This document shows positions 35,105 to 48,108 of a stretch of 64,000 bases of DNA, in pieces; the first letter of the stretch is position 1, and each line of letters opens with the position of its first letter. Source of the stretch: Fennellomyces sp. T-0311 (lineage: Eukaryota > Mucoromycota > Mucoromycetes > Mucorales > Lichtheimiaceae); NCBI GenBank assembly GCA_025266875.1, contig JALLLT010000003.1:1364001-1428000 (forward strand), given 5' to 3'. The notes beneath the pieces were generated by a model that saw only the letters and a list, made by a program, of their open reading frames with translations, had not been told where the DNA came from and made no database searches. The position numbers were made by a program, and so were the translations under genes.

Positions 35105-36410
35105 GCATGTTATTTCTTATGTATGATAAGTATTTTAAACTTTTCATTTTACGCTATTCAGCTTCCCTCATACATTCCTTACTTAAACCGTACCATCTCG
35201 TGTATGCAGTTATACGAACTTTTTTATTCTTCGTTGTATTTCGTATCCTTTATTAGTATTCTGTATTTCTTTAAACTTATTTATATGGTGATTGTGATAC
35301 CATTAAATTATTCTGTGATCGGATGATCGTGGTATTGCTAAGAAGACAGTGGCTATATTTGGAATTACAAAATACACAAACCACTGTCACAGAGTAAGCA
35401 CGTACGGACACGCATGCGCTGACAGATATACAGTGCGCGTAACGTTTTTCACGCTTATGATCGACTTTTAATATTAGAAGTCTCATGAAACCGATCTCGT
35501 CACAACTGAGCATCCGCGGGTAAATGTGTGACCATAGAACATCTTCAGAGAATGTTTGAATAGCGACACCGTGGTACTACCAGCAGGAAGTACATATGTA
35601 AGACTCTCTCACGCGATCAATCCCTGCCAATTTCACTACGTGGTTCAACTTTTTTGCTTGCATTATAATACAATACGCTTTTACAACTGGCACATGTTAT
35701 CTCGAAAGCAATGTATCCTCGAACTGCTAGGAGATTGTCAATGGAATTCTACTAAAACGGTATGATACGTATAACTTCTGGCAACTATATCCCGCAATTA
35801 TACATATATTCTTCTGTGTCAGAGCATATGACTCTAAGTACACTAGATATGTGCTTATATCTCATAAGAGATTTATAATGCTCATGGGTTAACTGCAACA
35901 TTGTAGTCCTTGACACCAATTTACTCAAATGGTGGATATGAGAGCTTTACAAAATATATAAGAAGGGCCCACTGAGACACATGTATCACCAATGCAGAAT
36001 GATGTGTGAAGATTACGATATGTGATATGTGATGTTAAAGGAAGTCTGGTACCAGCCCAACGGTTTGGCTCCGTTGTTCGGTAGTAATACTATAAGTTCG
36101 TGCATAATAGTGATCGTGCGAAAAAATCATACCTAAGTATACTCTCAAACCGTCGTTTCACTAGGGAAGTAATATGTGCTGCTGAAACATAGTTCATTAT
36201 ATTCCCACAAAACTGCAGTGAGCTGGATCGATGTTGAAATATTACAGTGTAGCAAGGTCTAGCACACAGACGCTTGATACGCATTGCAAAAGTTCGGCTA
36301 ACTAATGAATGAGCATGAATCGATGGTTTTATCCGGGCATGCGTTTTCCCAGCTCTACAGAAAGTTTCTGGTTAAACCAAACGTGTTGTATATAAACTAT
36401 GTGACTTCCC
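35105..36410. other. B-C spacer
   Basis: AT-rich DNA after the gene B stop; no gene recognised. Confidence 0.5.
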
Positions 36411-37100
36411 GTTTGGTGGTACGTGATACAATTTATCTTACTGTATTCTACCGCGACTTGGTTGTAGCGTTGGTAGTCTAATTTTGTAGTGCCCGTGGTA
36501 AATCCTTCTCTGATCTGGGAAAAAAATAACTCATACCTGAATTTTTATAGCCTTGGTTCTGAATCCGTTGCAGCTGCAGATGACTTTTACTTTCTGGGTT
36601 AAATTCTGCTGCCCGATTAAAGTGAACCAATACATGGATGCGAAGCCGGTAGATTTCTGCAAATACTATAAAGCGAACACTATTTAGAGGATCGAATCCC
36701 ATTTTGTGCGACAACGGCGTTACATCAGCAAGCTTCAATCGCTTCATTGTTAGGCATGCGTACGCCTAAACCTTTTTCAGTAGAGTAGTAACCGTACTTG
36801 TAGTAGTTTGTTTCTGTAGTGATACAATTCACGCTTCTTCATTCAGTGCTCAATGCGTCAAGCATTAGCTGAAAGCATCACAAATGACAGTGTTGAATCA
36901 AAATTATCTATATTTTTAGAATCCTTTGCGCACCTTGTCCAGATCAAAGGGCATTTTCCGGCGATGGGTATTTCACATGTGGTGTTCTTTTCCTGGGACC
37001 ACGAAACGGGACGATATGGACAAAACAAACTAGCTTGTACCCCATTGCAGCACACATCTAGTAGCTACCTCGGTGGGAGGATTGAACAAGCTTGATTGGA
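36410..37100 (+). promoter_or_regulatory. Upstream module of gene C (family-shared)
   Basis: Carries GGTACGTGATACA (36418-36430), GTAACCGTACTTGTAGTAG (about 36790), GCGATGGGTATTTCACATGT (36961-36980), GGGACGATATGGACAAAAC, GCTTGTACCCCATTGCAG and GGATTGAACAAG, the same order of blocks as before B and D. Confidence 0.65.
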
Positions 37101-37145
37101 TGCAAGCACGAGTACTGAACACTGCACCGAAATAGTGAGAAAGGA

Positions 37146-37152
37146 TATATAA
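37146..37152 (+). promoter_or_regulatory. TATA box of gene C
   Basis: TATATAA in AAGGATATATAAC, 112 bp before the start codon. Confidence 0.55.
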
Positions 37153-37257
37153 CACCCTTCTACGTCCCATGATAGCCTTTGTCTGCTTTTTCCAACGTTT
37201 TCAAAATTTCCAACCTATTATCGCGAACATTCAGTGAAAATCAACAACATATAATCG

Positions 37258-40200
37258 ATGGCAACGCACGCACCAGAATTTCATGACGGTCGCATGCCCT
37301 TTGCCTCTGCAGCAGACGACTCACAGTATCTCGACCGCGGATCTTCTAACAGCTCGCGAAGTGTTGAAGAAGGCGTAATGGAGGAGTACGCTGAAAAGCC
37401 ACCACCTCCACCAAAACGGCGCTTCTACAAGCAAAAGAAATACTGGATCATCTGCTCCATCATCACAGTCCTCATCGTTGTCGTAGTCGTACTGCTTATT
37501 ATTTTTGTCTTCTTCCCTATGATTGCACAGTCAATCATGAATCATGCTGGCATTGGTGTTGAAGAAGCCAACATTTCATTCAGTCCTCCAGAAGACAACT
37601 TGGCTCGCCGTCAAGAAATTGACAAAGAACGCACATTCTATATGTCAATGACCAGCAAGCTTTCAAACACCGGTCCGTTCTCTGCAGACATTGAATTCCA
37701 CAATCCAATAAATGTCTACTATAACGACACTCTCATCGGTACAATTACTCTTCCGAGGACGCATATCTCAGGCGGTAAAGGCACCTTGAAGGCAGTGACG
37801 CCGTTCTTGATTGAAGACCCAGCATACTTTACCGAGTTCACGAAGGATCTGCTTGCTCAAGAATCCTTCGCTTGGAGGCTGAAAGGCAAACTAGACATCA
37901 GTGCACTAAGCAGGTAAGACAGCATGGAAGCTTAATCGTCTCGTATACATGGTGCTAATGTGTACAACAGAACTGCAACTATAGATCTGGATAAGGAGAT
38001 CCACTTGCAAGGCAAGTTAGCATAACCGATCTGGGATATTTGACAAGCACATAAATATTAGACCCGTTGACTCTGGTTCCTTTTATAGGCATGAATAGTT
38101 TCCCAGAGGTCAAAATCACCTCATTCCAACTGCCAGCAAATGCACCTGAGGGTGGTATCTCGGTGGAACTTGGCACGGTCCTGACCAGTCCATCTCCAAT
38201 CGGCTTCCAGCTTGGCACAATTGCACTGGATGTCGGCTATGATGGTGTGAGGCTTGGTCTTGTCAAAGCAGAAGGCGTCAATCTACACAAGGGAGAAAAT
38301 GAACTGATGCTCAAAGGCACCCTCGTTCCGCAAACAAACGAGCAAGATCTGGAAAAAGTTAGCGTACTCTTTTCCAACTACGTTGCTGGTAACATGTCCC
38401 AAACCTCGGCCACTGGTGTCTCCTGTGCTCCTGATGGTACCAATCCCATTGGTTGGCTCTCTGATGCTTTCACCACTGTTCGTCTGAATGTGGGTCTTGG
38501 TCTCGAAGAGCCGCTTAGCATCATCAAAGCTGTCAGTATGGGCTATCTCGACCTGGTGTTTGATGCTAATGCGCCGTATGCTCCTGTCACCTCTGCACCG
38601 GCTGTGGTTGCTGACTTCTCCATTCCGTTTGGCTTCTCCCTCAACATCTCTGAGGTTTCGCAGGAACTGAAGCTTGGTACCAACTCCAGCGGCGAATTTG
38701 CAAGCATCTCTGTCCCCTATGTCCCATCACAAAGTGACCAGGCTGCCGGAAAGCTGCAGTTCGCCATGAGCAACGTTTCCATTACTGCTCTGACTGGCAA
38801 GGAGTCCCTGTTCAACGACTTCACGTATGCATTGACTGCGTCGGACTTATACTCGTTCCAGGTTGGAGGCAAGGCGAGCACCAAGACTTCTACTCCTATT
38901 GGAAACATCACACTCTCTGGCATCACATTCGAGGTTCCAACATCACTCCATGGCTTGCAATTCCTGAATTCCGCTCCAACTGTTGTCAACAGTGTTGATG
39001 TCATTGGAGGCACGCCCGAGAACTTGTTGCTGGCCATCAATGTTACCATGGAGAACCCATCGGACTTTAGCATCTTCACTGGTGATGTCACCTTTGCATT
39101 CCTAGCGAGCGGTGAGCAACTTGGCAACGTTATCCTCACTGGTCTGAAACTGCAGCGTGGCACAAACATTGTCGCCGCTACGTCAACGTTCAACCCCAAG
39201 GTATCTTCGGTTGGGCAGAACTTGTTGACCACATTTGTTATGGGCCAGAACAACGACGTATCGATTGCCGGTTTCGATGGTTCGACTCCTATTGCTTCCT
39301 TGGCTGGTGGTCTTGCTGCGATTTCGATCACTACAACTCTGCCTGGTCTTCAGTCCAAGCTCATCCAAGGAGCAAAGCTCACTGTCAATGAAGATTCACC
39401 CCAGAACGGTGTCGTCAGTGTCCAGGTGTCTATTGCCAACCCATTCACTGCTGGCCTTAGTATCTCCAAGGTTGTGTCTTCTGCTACCTACAAGGGCATG
39501 CCTGTTGGTAACATTGACCAGGATATCAGCGGCAGCCCGTTCAACATTGGTGGCAAGTCGACTGGTGAATCACCTATGCTTAACATGCAGATGAACATTG
39601 ATCCTGCTGCTGTCGCTCTTTTGCTTCGCACACTTGCCGTTGAGGCCAGTCTCGATACTGGTGCTTTGGATGCCATGCTGACCATGGGTGGTTTTTCTGT
39701 TGCTGGCCAAGAGCAACGTGCTCCTGATTCCAACCTGTTCGATGGCTTCAACATCTCGAGCTATGTCATGGATGCCATGAAAGTGCTTGCTGCTGATCTG
39801 CAGCTGTCGTCTACCCTCACAATTGGCGAGTATGTGAATGACTTGGCGTTCTCCCAGGATGGTGTAGCTGTTGCGACGGATGGCACTGTGACCCGTTTGA
39901 TCCCTATTGTTGGTCAGCCCATTGTCCAGCAGATTGTCGATGGTGCCGAGCTTGGCTTTGAGACAATCATCTTATCTTCACCATATGACACGAGCTTTAA
40001 GGTCCAGATGAAGGGCAGCATCACCAATGCTGGTCCTATGGCTGCACAAATCAATTTCCCAGAACTCCTCAGTGTCTACTGGGATGGTCGAGAGCTCGGC
40101 AAGGTTGCCATGCCAACAATCACCACACAAGCCAACGTTGGTGCTCGGTTTGACGTTTCCGGTGATTTTACGATATCCGATGCAGGTGCCATGGGAGATT

Positions 40201-42395
40201 TTGCTGGCTACATGATTAACAACGAGAATTTCGTGTGGAACATTCGCACTTCTGGTGTTGCCGTCACTGCTCTTGGTTTCACCTTCACCGGTATCAGCAT
40301 GGACAAATTTGTCACTCTCGATGGCTGCAATGGTTTCCGTGATGCTGTTCTCATCAACAAGTTTGACTTACCATCCAACCATCCTGACGGAGGTATTATG
40401 CTTAATGCCGACACTTCGATCAACAACCCCAGTCAAGTTGGCTTCAGCTTATCTGGTGCTGCTTTTGCCACGTACTACAGGGATGTTGAACTTGGTCCTT
40501 TGGCCTCAGTCGGTGCTGCCAACTTTGCTCCCAAAGCGGTCTCGAACATCCAGATGACTGGTCGATTGGCGCCACAAGAAGGAGCAGCACTCGAAGCAGT
40601 TACAGAAGTGTTCAGAAACTTCCTTTCAGCCAAAGATACTCTGTTGACAGTCAAGGGTGTCTCTGGATCAGGACCTGGTGGTGTTGTCGGTTGGCTCACA
40701 GCTGGTTTCAAGACTATTTCTATCGACAATGTCCTTCTGCCGGGACCTGATACTCCTCCTGAGCTCATCACGTCCGTCAATATGAGAAACCTGCAGATGG
40801 ACTTCACGAAAGATGCGTATGCTCCCACCACTGGATCAAGCCAAGTTGAGGCGCAGCTGCAAAGTCCATTCGGCTTCCCTCTTGGCGTCAGTCAGCTCAA
40901 CATGGATGTCATTGCTGGATTGGAAGGTCACGATATTGCCAACCTCAAGGTTCCGGATTCTCCAGCTACAACGAGTGAGACTGGCTTGGTTACGACTCAG
41001 TTCTCGGGTGTTCCTTTCTCCGTATACAAGGACGCTCATCCATACTTCGATGCTTTCGTCAAGGTGCTGACTGCAACGGGTAACGTGTCATTTGAATTGT
41101 CTGGTACCAGCAATGCTGTAGCTCAGACAGCAATTGGCGCTATTTCTCTTGATGGCGTTACGTTTGACGTTGTCACTAGTTTGGCTGGTAAGTTTACTTT
41201 GCGTTAGTGCATGAATGTTTATAACTTTACTAACGTCCTATAAACAAATATCTCAGGTTTTAACAACTTCGGTGGCAAGGCGGATGTGTTGAGTTTGGCT
41301 GTTACCGGTGGTACCAGAGACTACATCATTGTCAGTACCAGGATCGCGATGACCAATCCTTCGCAGATCACAATTACAGTTGGTGACATGATTCTGGACG
41401 TATATATGAACGAATTCAATGCCAAGGTCGGTGATGTTACGATCAAGGATGCTACGATTGCGCCTGGCACGAACGAAATGGATGCAGAGATGCACATGTA
41501 CAGCGACAACCATCAAGCACTTGGTCAGCTGTTGAGCAACTACATGACTGCAGCAACTGTCCCATTGACGGTCAAGGGTACAGAACAGTCTAGTGATATC
41601 GCGTCACTCAAAGGTGGTTTGTCAACAATCAACATGCAAACGAGTATCACAGGCATTAGTGACAAGCTCGTCGTAATGTCATACGTATATCCCGAGCTTG
41701 AAATCGAAATTGCGGCATCAACAGCTGTAACGCTGTACAATCCACTCCAGACTCCTTTCACTCTTCTCGCAGTCGAAGCTGTAGTTCATTCGATCAATAA
41801 GGATGGCAGGTCTTTCCTCGTTGGTTCCATCGATTATACATTGCCAACTCCCATGACTGTTGGTGCTGGCCAGCAAGCAACGAGCGATAAGTGGCCTGTC
41901 AACGTGAATTTGAATCTTGAAGATCTCCTTGATGTTGTTAACTTCCTTCTCGAAAGCGACCCCAAAATCGATATAACGCAGAACGTGACTATTCTAGTCG
42001 GCGGCAGTGATGGTTTCCCTGGTGTTTTATATTATTACCAAGATCGAGTACCAGCGGTTATCGAGCTGGATTTGGGTCTTGCCCGAAGTGCACTCAACAC
42101 TTCCTCAGTACTTGATAGCATGAACGTGCTGCCTTCCACTAGCGCTGGATCTTCTCTAGTTTCATCTGCTGCTTCTACTACTGCTTCAAATTCTGCTATC
42201 GACAGCGATAGTAGCTCGTCCGGTACTGAACCTACGCCAACTCCCGAGCCAACACCTGAACCAACAGACGATGATGATAATTCAGGTTCACCAACTACCA
42301 CTGATGCGCCTGGTCCTGAACCAACGGACCCTACTGCTGAACCGTCCTCTTCTGATGGTGACAGTATCGCAGCATGGTTATGGCCATTCAACTAA
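37258..42395 (+). CDS. Giant type II membrane protein C (LEA-2/DUF3712-like ectodomain)
   Basis: Third paralogue. Exons 37258-37913, 37971-38011, 38089-41187 and 41257-42395 give 1,644 aa. The first 219 residues are identical to B. Two internal patches are not B-like: 39,170-39,540 contains a 73-base stretch (39462-39534) identical to gene A at 22373-22445, and 39,940-40,215 matches gene E (IILSSPYD, INFPELLSVYWDG, TTQANVG, SDAGAMGDFAGY). After about 41,640 the C-terminal module diverges from B, and the tail is its own Asp/Pro/Thr-rich sequence ending DSIAAWLWPFN. Both ectodomain cysteines are present, intron 2 is GC-AG and intron 3 is GT-AG. Function unknown; surface location inferred from the single N-terminal helix with basic residues on its N-terminal side. 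Confidence 0.86.
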
Positions 42396-43860
42396 GTACG
42401 TTACGTATTTTCCATCATGGCTTTTGACTAAATTGTATTTAGATTTAAATTATGTTATACTTTCTAGTATGTGCTACTTCGTAGGCGCTCTCGGTGATGA
42501 TTTTTGCAGCAACGGCGTCATTTTTTACTTGCGATCTGTATATCTATCTTGTATAAACAGTTATATTCCTTATAATTTCTATCTTTTTAACAATAATATC
42601 TTTTGACATCTGTCTTTATGGTGTGAGGCAATCAAGTTTATTTTCGCTTGAATACAGGAACTCGATTTTCAGTTTAAGATACATCACGGCTTACCGTAGT
42701 TAAGTTAGTAATTTATATGCTAAAGGAGGTCTTTAATACGTCAGTAACCAGACAAGCAGAAAGGGAAAAGCAAAGCGATTAAAATTGGGCGTAATATAGT
42801 ATCTACAGCACGATTGGCCTTGCTTTATTTGCATGGAGGTTTTAGCCTCAGATTTACTACTGTAACTCGCTTCAAAGGAAGAGGAGCTACATCGTACTGA
42901 AAAAGAGAAAGCAAAATTTTACAGAATGTTATGAGAAGACATGTTTGTCCAAAAGAGAGATTATTTGTGAAGCAACTTTGGACGAAATAAAAGAGTCGTT
43001 GTTGAAAATGCGTCCCCAATAGGCTCGCACGATTAGTCTTGCTGAACAGCAACTGATGCAAAATGCTTTACAGTACATGTATGTTTTAATACGTAGGGCA
43101 TAATAAAGGACTTCAGTGAGAACCTATAAGATCATGGACACAAGAAAACTCTTTTTTTTTCATATGAACATAATCGGATCGCAAATGGTTGTATTCAGGT
43201 TTCGGTTGTTGGGTAGCCTATGAAAAGCATAAAATCTTCTGCGTAAAAATAATCGAATAGCCAATTCAATTTTTAATATTTATGGTCTTGCAGAGGTTCG
43301 CTGAACTCCCCTAATATCAACCAACTATTATGTAACCCGGCCTCTCGCTTTATTTTGGCAACTATTTCTCATATTATGTTGATAATAGGATAGACTGCTT
43401 TACTAGTATACATAGAACGAATAGATCTTCAATTTCCTATAGTGGACTCTTCAATGCAAGTTATGTGCTGCGTATGCCATATATTAGTTCGTGGCACGTT
43501 CTACATCCCTAAAAATACTATATGCGCTGACTTCTCGATGAAAACCATTTTTGAAAACCGTGGTAATTTTTGTTGGCTACGCATGTTAAATTTTAAATTT
43601 GTGGCATACTTTTCAGTGTTACGTGATACATTCGAATAAATAATTACCTCAAGGAACCGAGGCTTGTATTACAGTGATGAGTTTTTGAACATATGATCCT
43701 TCTCTGTATTTTTCTATGTAATATGGGAACGATGATACAGCAGAATCTTCTACCGCGGCACGCCTTGCTAAAATGCGATAATTCTAATCTTTTTATGCAC
43801 TGGATACCATGTCATCTGTCAATAATACTGCTTATAGTACTATAAAAAAGATTATATGCA
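42396..43860. other. C-D spacer, proximal part
   Basis: 3' flank of gene C and AT-rich DNA with no recognised gene. Confidence 0.5.
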
Positions 43861-44200
43861 CTCTGTAGTACAGACTACTGATTGCTATGATCATGCCATT
43901 GGCGAATGTACACGCGAGAAACTTTGTAAATAGCTATTGACCGTACTTGTAGTAGTCTACTTGAGGAGTGATACAAAGTCTAGCGCTCGATAGCTCGTAG
44001 ACAATCAACAACATATGTGATCCTCATCTTCTCTGCAAGTATCTAATATTTTGTTTCATAGAATCAAAAGGCCTCTTATTCAATGGTGAGTATTTCACAT
44101 GTAATTTTTGAGTTACAAAACACCATAATATTAGCAAAGGAAGCACCTCTGCACATTTTTACAGTAAGTATGACCATACATGTGAAGTCCTGGCATGCTT
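43610..44200 (+). promoter_or_regulatory. Orphan upstream module without a gene
   Basis: The family upstream blocks recur here: GTTACGTGATACA (43619-43631), TGCCATTGGCGAATG (43894 onward), TTGACCGTACTTGTAGTAG (43937 onward) and ATGGTGAGTATTTCACATGT (44083-44102). No family coding sequence follows; the next copy starts four kilobases away behind its own module. Confidence 0.55.
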
Positions 44201-47160
44201 CTACGGAAGCTACTACAAGGTACTGCGTTCTGTTTTTGCATGAGAAACTCCAATGTGTCCAACGTAAACTTAAGACTGGTTTTTACGTTATCTTAAAATA
44301 ATTACGTAGAGTACTTTGTGTGATGTATATATTCACTTTTCCTATAACAAAGAAACGCGAATACATTTTATTAGAATGTTTATATAAGAAATGCCTCAAG
44401 CTAATCAAAATCTAAAGTAGACAAAGCAAATTGACATAAGATACCATCAGCATATGACTATAATGACAACACACGTGTTACTTTATGATAGTCTCATGCT
44501 TTCTTTGGCCAGGGATATGGCTTTGGACGTCTTTAGTGCGGAAGTAGACACTTCTTTGCGGTTAAGGGTGCCATTATAATTATCTATGTACGATAAGGAC
44601 GTGGTAATAGAGGTGTTGGTGTATGCATGTAGAGCAAGAAACACCATGTATTTTAGCCTTCACATATAAGTCACATAACCAAAGCAGTAGGTAGCGTTAA
44701 TAACAAGAATGATAAGTACCAAGGGGTCCACAAATAGTACGTCGATCGAAGTGATTTGCCGACTATTAATATCGCAACAAGTGTGCGTGATTATAGCTGA
44801 AATTAATCAAAACCTAGTCGTCACCTCAGTGGTGCCCGTTTGCTCTGGTCAAACTAAAATTATTGATAGGTACAACTATAACGCTAAATGGCCTTCTCTA
44901 GACGTCATATACATTTCTTTCAACCAAGGGAAAAATTTATTCATCAATAGCGATGTTAAAGTACTCGATATAGTACTAGCGATACTCAGTATTTCCAAAA
45001 ATTAAATATCGCTATGCATAAAAAAAATTAATGTCGCCAAAGCAAGACTTTTATAATACAAAATATACATTGACTTCCTTTTATGGAACGAGTTTGACTT
45101 TTTTGACGCTGTATTTTGCATAGTTATGGTAGGCAAATAAGAAGCATTGAATGTATGGTCAGTCGATATTAATATTATCTTGACTAAAAAGTATCTTGAT
45201 AATGTTCTCGAGCTGTTGTCAAACATTTGTCCTAATCTAATAGTTGGCATAACTCAAAAGGCTCCGTGCTATTTTATTTAATATGGATGGTATATTTGCT
45301 AAGACTTAATGCTACATGCTATAAAACCCGAGCCCAGCCGGTTTTGCAATGTATATTGAACTTCCTCGAAATCCTGGTGAACAACCTCAAAGTCTAGTTT
45401 ACGAAATCTCATCAATATTTCTAGTTAAGCAATATGCACCAGCATTATGTCCTGCTATGCTCATGTACTGCAGCTTCTACGCTCGCATCTACCACTGATT
45501 TAATTAACGTTTATTCTTAAAGCTCTGTTAGTTTAAAGCCAACTTCGCTGTAGTACTTCTTGCTAAAATATTCAACTGCATCTTTTTACTTGCAGGAGCA
45601 TTATATATATACTTTCTTATATGTGGTATGCCATACTAGGATCAGTTATCTTTGCTGTTAGACAAGTATATGAAATTAACTTTGGGGTAATGTAGTCCGT
45701 TCGTTTTATTAATACTTTCGGCTATGCTTATCTTGCTCCCATGACTAAGATGCTTATTATTGTACCAGCAAGATGTGATTTTCGCTAGCTGCTGTCACAA
45801 CCGCCTTGTACGAATAGACATACTTGTGAAAAAGTTAGACTGGTAGCCATATATACATTACAGATGCACATATTATATTTCTGCTTATGTATACATCGCA
45901 TTTCTATGATTGAGCCACTGCAATCATACTAGCGATTTATTATAAATGCTGTCAAAAGATTAAGCACAATATGATTGCAAAATCGTAGGTTAAAACACAT
46001 TGCATCACGATGATCAATTAGGGGTACAGAAAGCTAAATTCTTGTCTTGGCAATTACCGAGCACTTCATACCACTGCGGGGGTAACTAAGAAAACTTGTA
46101 ACATTAAAAGTAATAGATAGTGTCGAGAGGCTTTTAAATAGCATATTCAGGGCTACATGTAAGATAAAGAGGGCCCACACCTTTTTGCAAGCAACATCAA
46201 CGTCGGTAAGTTTTGCAAAAGACCAGACCCGTATAAACGCTTTGTGCTACCAAAGAGTTAATCAGTCACTCATCACTTCCGAAGGAAAGTTCTGAAAATA
46301 ACCAACTCCTTATTTGTTAAGTTACCAAAACCGTATATGTATACAAGATTGTGATAGCGTTACTTTTGATCTTCTCTTTCCCGACGGTTACTCATAACGT
46401 AGAATTATGTTTTCTGCCGTATTTTACTCATTCTACAACAAAACTCTAATAATAGTTATGTATCTCTGATGTGTGCTTTAATAACATATCAATCGCGGTG
46501 TGATACTGCCAGTATTCATAATTGTACACTTTTAAAGTTCCAATGAAATATTGATAAAGTCTATTTGGGAATTTAGGGTCTTTATTTACCCTCAGTCGAA
46601 GGGTTCTCACCGTATATACGGACCTCAGATCAGGAATCATAATTTCATTCTTTTTTCACACCATTGCTGATGCACAGAAGAGTATTCGCGACATACATAT
46701 ATCTTTTTATTCGATGGAGACGTATAAGCATTTTTATATTTCGGCTTGCCTGTACCTGAGTCTTTACTAGATTTCATTTAAGGGAGCTTAATGTTTCCCC
46801 ACGCGTTAATAGCGACGGCTACTCAGCCATAAACGCCGAGCCGTATATTATTATATGCACATCATATTCTTTCGCGCCATTAAGCATGTTGTTTCTTAGA
46901 CTGATTTTTACCAAGTGCAAAATTAGAAGTGCCTTGGGGCAGCCGATGAAAAGTCCTAAATCGGGACACTCTCCAACTGATTTTATTTTTAAATTTAATT
47001 TTATAAGATGTAAACTTCGCGAGCTCCAATAATCCCTTGTATGGATTATATGTCATGTAATCTACTTTAACCATGTTACACGTTTTTCTATTACCTCTAT
47101 TCCTTTAATGCTAAGGTCTATTGGTGAATGTAAACGCATATTTTACTGTGAATGCGGTCT
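44201..47160. other. C-D spacer, distal part
   Basis: About 3 kb of AT-rich DNA. No remnant of the family coding exons and no other gene was recognised. Confidence 0.45.
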
Positions 47161-47164
47161 TACC

Positions 47165-47850
47165 CCTTAAGTGATACGTGACACAGCTTTACGGTTCCCA
47201 ATGTGCTGACTTTTGAAGCATAAGTCATTTTTAGTATTGGAGCGTGGTGAAGCTCTTTAAACTGTGTGTGCTACATTTGAACCTTGCGCGCTGCAATTTA
47301 GTGGTACGTGATACGGTTACGCAGCATCAGGAAACTCCCCGACTTTTCGGTGTGTGAGTGGTCCCATTTTGTGACACCCTTGATAATTCTCAGCATTTTT
47401 TTTTCCATACAGTGGCATCCAACGGAGATATCAGACACCGCTTTGTACAACAATCGTTAAACATTGCTAAGTACTGTAATCGTGCCATTGTCAACTGCGC
47501 GTGCAGTAGACCCTTTGAAGGTAATTAATAGAAACCTTTTAAAACTACATATAAGCCAAAGTAGAATCCCTTTTCCCTGTAAAGTAGCTACTACAAAGCC
47601 ATACTTAGTCAGTGACAGGTGCTATTATTATGTAATTAGTTACATTTCACTGCTTTACCGCCTCTTCTTTCTCGCTCGTCAGATCGATGCACATAATTTC
47701 ACGGTGGGTATTTCACATGAATATACTACTTCTTGGATAACAAGCCCGGATTATATCGACAAAACCAGCTTTGTGCGCCATCGTGGCATCTTAGAATAGC
47801 GTTTTTGGGGCAGCAAACGAACAGGTTGGTGAATAAGATTCATTGAGCGA
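47165..47850 (+). promoter_or_regulatory. Upstream module of gene D (family-shared)
   Basis: Contains TGATACGTGACACAG, GTGGTACGTGATACGG (about 47301), GTGCCATTGTCAACTGCGCG, CCCTTTGAAGGTAATTAAT, CACGGTGGGTATTTCACATG (47700-47719), GCTTTGTGCGCCATCGTGG and AATAAGATTCATTGAGCG. It is closest to the module before gene A. Confidence 0.7.
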
Positions 47851-47858
47851 ACATTAGT

Positions 47859-47864
47859 TATAAA
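47859..47864 (+). promoter_or_regulatory. TATA box of gene D
   Basis: TATAAA in AGTTATAAAGCGTT, positioned as in gene A, 245 bp before the start codon. Confidence 0.6.
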
Positions 47865-48108
47865 GCGTTGCGTTTTTGCTTGCGCGAAAAGGTTTCTTTA
47901 TTCTTGCTTCCTTCTTTTTTCCTCTACTTTAATTCCGGGAACCTATTTTATGACTTTCAGCACTTGCTGCTATATTGCTGTGTAAGGGCCGCTGACAACG
48001 CTATATAATTCCTTCCAACTCCCGTTGAAAACTCTCGTCTGATCTCTCCGTTCTTTTACAATCTTCAAGTCAATAAATTAAGCAACAAGCAACAAAAGTA
48101 TACAATCC

